A DNA stretch of 5,234 nt. It comes from Singulisphaera sp. GP187. Its GTDB lineage: Bacteria; Planctomycetota; Phycisphaerae; Phycisphaerales; SM1A02. Shown here piece by piece: positions 4,425 through 5,234 of the stretch (positions within the stretch are counted from its first letter, which is position 1; the number at the start of each line of letters is the position of its first letter). A model generated the notes under the pieces. It saw only the letters and a list, made by a program, of their open reading frames with translations, was not told the origin of the DNA and did no database searches. The stretch covers positions 1 through 5,234 of the forward strand of contig CAMDEL010000127.1 in NCBI GenBank assembly GCA_945896765.1, given 5' to 3'. A program made the translations under genes and the position numbers.

Positions 4425-5234
4425 ACTGTTCTCCACTCGCGCTCGTCGCTGAGTTCTTGCGGAGAACAGCCCAAACAGCCCGACAGCCCAGAATCTTCAT
4501 TTGAGTTCGAGAATGGCATCATTTCACTTGGGCTGTTGCTGGGCTGTTCGGCTGTCCCAGTTTCAACAGCCCGACCATCGTTCGTCGTTTTCATGGCAGC
4601 AGTGGCGTATTTGGGCTGTTGGGCTGTTGGGGCTGTTGTTTGCACTTCAAACACTCTCTTGTGACTATCTGCTTTCGGTGGCGTGATGAAGATGCCTTGA
4701 AGTGCAAGCGCAGGTATGAGGCGTCGAAGCCGTGAACCGAATGCTTTAACATTGCGCGGCCATGTGCGGTCTGGGATCTGAGGTTTGATTTCCTCCATCA
4801 AATGTCCTGCTGTTCCACTCCAGAACATTTGTCGTCGGTTCATCCACTCCACCAACGCACTCCCGATGGCATCGGCATCGACCACATCGCCAGCGATGCG
4901 CTTGCCTTGATCGACATAGAGCGCCAGCGATGAACTCCCGATCGACGCATCGACTGCTGCGAGTACTCGAGCGAAGTCTGCCATGCGTGGAGATTGTTTA
5001 ACTTCAACCGTATCGATGTTTGACAACACCTTCGCAACGAGATCGAAGAGAGCGCCCAGCATCTCAGGGTGTGCAGATCGGTATTCGCGGTCAAGCGCCT
5101 TCTCTGTTCTGCGCTTCGTCTCTGAGATCGGTTCGAGGTCAACGAGTACTAACCTTTCGCCGAGGTCGCCACGCAGTGCGCCAGCGTCGATACTGGTCAG
5201 TGCGATGACTCGCTTGAAACTCAGCACCAATACA
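4421..5234 (-). CDS. C-terminal part of a mobile-element primase-associated helicase/ATPase (5' partial)
   Basis: The frame is open to the right edge, so the gene begins outside the window; a TTG at 5230 is internal. About 271 codons are visible. The first stretch (KRVIALTSIDAGALRGDLGE, then RLVLVDLEPISETKRRTE) matches the segment after the ATPase core in primase-helicases of integrative elements and phages, where a strand ending in a conserved 'GALRGDL.ERL' is followed by a helical lid. Then comes a helical domain with AHPEMLGALFDLVAKVL and SPRMADFARVLAAVDASIG, and a winged-helix-like end (WSGTAGHLMEEI, RTWPRNVKAFGSRLRRL). The Walker motifs, and any primase domain, are upstream and unseen. 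The last ~75 residues are low complexity (Thr/Gln/Ser/Pro/Asn) and are encoded by the GGGCTGTT repeat cluster, so this tail is probably a by-product of DNA repeats. The gene likely replicates the element after excision. The gene overlaps the TubC-like gene by 4 nt. Confidence 0.75.
   Translation of the reverse strand, partial: VLVLSFKRVIALTSIDAGALRGDLGERLVLVDLEPISETKRRTEKALDREYRSAHPEMLGALFDLVAKVLSNIDTVEVKQSPRMADFARVLAAVDASIGSSSLALYVDQGKRIAGDVVDADAIGSALVEWMNRRQMFWSGTAGHLMEEIKPQIPDRTWPRNVKAFGSRLRRLIPALALQGIFITPPKADSHKRVFEVQTTAPTAQQPKYATAAMKTTNDGRAVETGTAEQPSNSPSEMMPFSNSNEDSGLSGCLGCSPQELSDEREWRTV
4431..4434 (-). promoter_or_regulatory. Ribosome binding site that fixes the start of the TubC-like gene
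   Basis: On the - strand GGAG is followed by AACAGT and then ATGA, a standard spacing of six. It lies within the last codons of the helicase gene, so translation of the two genes is probably coupled by termination and reinitiation. It favours ATG at 4424 over the GTG at 4436. Confidence 0.6.
4465..4637. repeat. Cluster of GGGCTGTT / AACAGCCC repeats, candidate iterons or origin
   Basis: Exact AACAGCCC occurs at 4465-4472, 4474-4481 and 4565-4572. Exact GGGCTGTT occurs at 4530-4537, 4541-4548, 4613-4620, 4621-4628 and 4630-4637. Variants lie at 4482-4489 (GACAGCCC) and 4550-4555 (GGCTGT). The groups alternate in orientation: three forward, three reverse, one forward, three reverse, with 8-11 bp periods inside groups. 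Copies fall in all three frames of the helicase gene (for example TAPTAQQP, SGCLGCS, GRAV), so selection or spread acts on the DNA. Opposite groups could pair into stems; CAACAGCCC (4564-4572) and GGGCTGTTG (4613-4621) form a perfect 9-bp pair. Iterons, a helicase loading site, a regulatory array or a self-spreading short repeat are all possible. Confidence 0.8.

Larger units (their letters stand above)
2720..5234 (-). mobile_element. Integrase-proximal end of a tRNA-Tyr-integrated element (right end outside window)
   Basis: The tRNA gene is followed by three co-directional, tightly packed genes on the opposite strand: an integrase next to the tRNA, a small TubC-like protein, and the end of a primase-associated helicase. 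This order is that of small integrative and satellite-type elements. DNA repeats are concentrated here and not in the host genes. No structural, conjugation or recognisable excisionase gene is visible. The left border is the tRNA att site; the right border is unseen. Confidence 0.7.

Noticed and set aside
4434..4436. GTG at 4436 as start of the TubC-like gene
   Set aside because: It lies on the GGAG ribosome site; ATG at 4424 has good spacing and an ATGA overlap.
4465..4637. CRISPR array
   Set aside because: Units are only 8-9 bp, in both orientations and nearly adjacent, without spacers of regular length.
5228..5230. TTG at 5230 as the start of the helicase-like gene
   Set aside because: The protein begins here in the middle of a family domain and the frame runs on to the edge.

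Overview
The window looks like a bacterial chromosome segment, most likely from a member of the Planctomycetota with roughly balanced GC. This placement is inferred from two things remembered about families, not from a search. The integrase has an N-terminus (MASLSRDANGTKRVTF...) and a Gln/Thr/Ser-rich C-terminal tail of the kind common in planctomycetal tyrosine recombinases. The pyrophosphatase is the K+-independent type with an extended loop, seen in several Gram-negative phyla. The tRNA has no encoded CCA.

Left half (1-2744, all + strand) is host chromosome. It holds the C-terminal ~567 codons of a membrane proton-pumping pyrophosphatase (hppA, cut by the window edge). A hairpin resembling an intrinsic terminator follows and covers the start codons of a DedA/VTT-family membrane protein with a signal peptide. 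After that come a probable tRNA promoter and a tRNA-Tyr gene (GUA, long variable arm) at 2663-2744.

Right half (about 2720-5234, all - strand) is the integrase end of an integrative element inserted at the 3' end of the tRNA. Reading in its direction of transcription there are three genes: the C-terminal end of a primase-linked helicase/ATPase (cut by the window edge), a small TubC-docking-domain-like protein, and a tyrosine integrase. The first two overlap by ATGA and the last two are 3 nt apart, so they look like one translationally coupled operon. The integrase frame runs antisense into the tRNA gene and ends in its D-arm, so the last 24 integrase codons are read from tRNA sequence.

The strongest unexplained signal is a cluster of eight exact (ten with variants) copies of GGGCTGTT/AACAGCCC within 173 bp, in both orientations, inside the 3' end of the helicase gene. 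The copies fall in different reading frames, so the repeat is conserved as DNA and not as protein; it may be an iteron-type origin or a protein-binding array. Other notable sites are a perfect 19-bp dyad just upstream of the integrase start, a 16-bp direct repeat near the tRNA-proximal end that could be integrase arm sites, and the hairpin over the dedA start.
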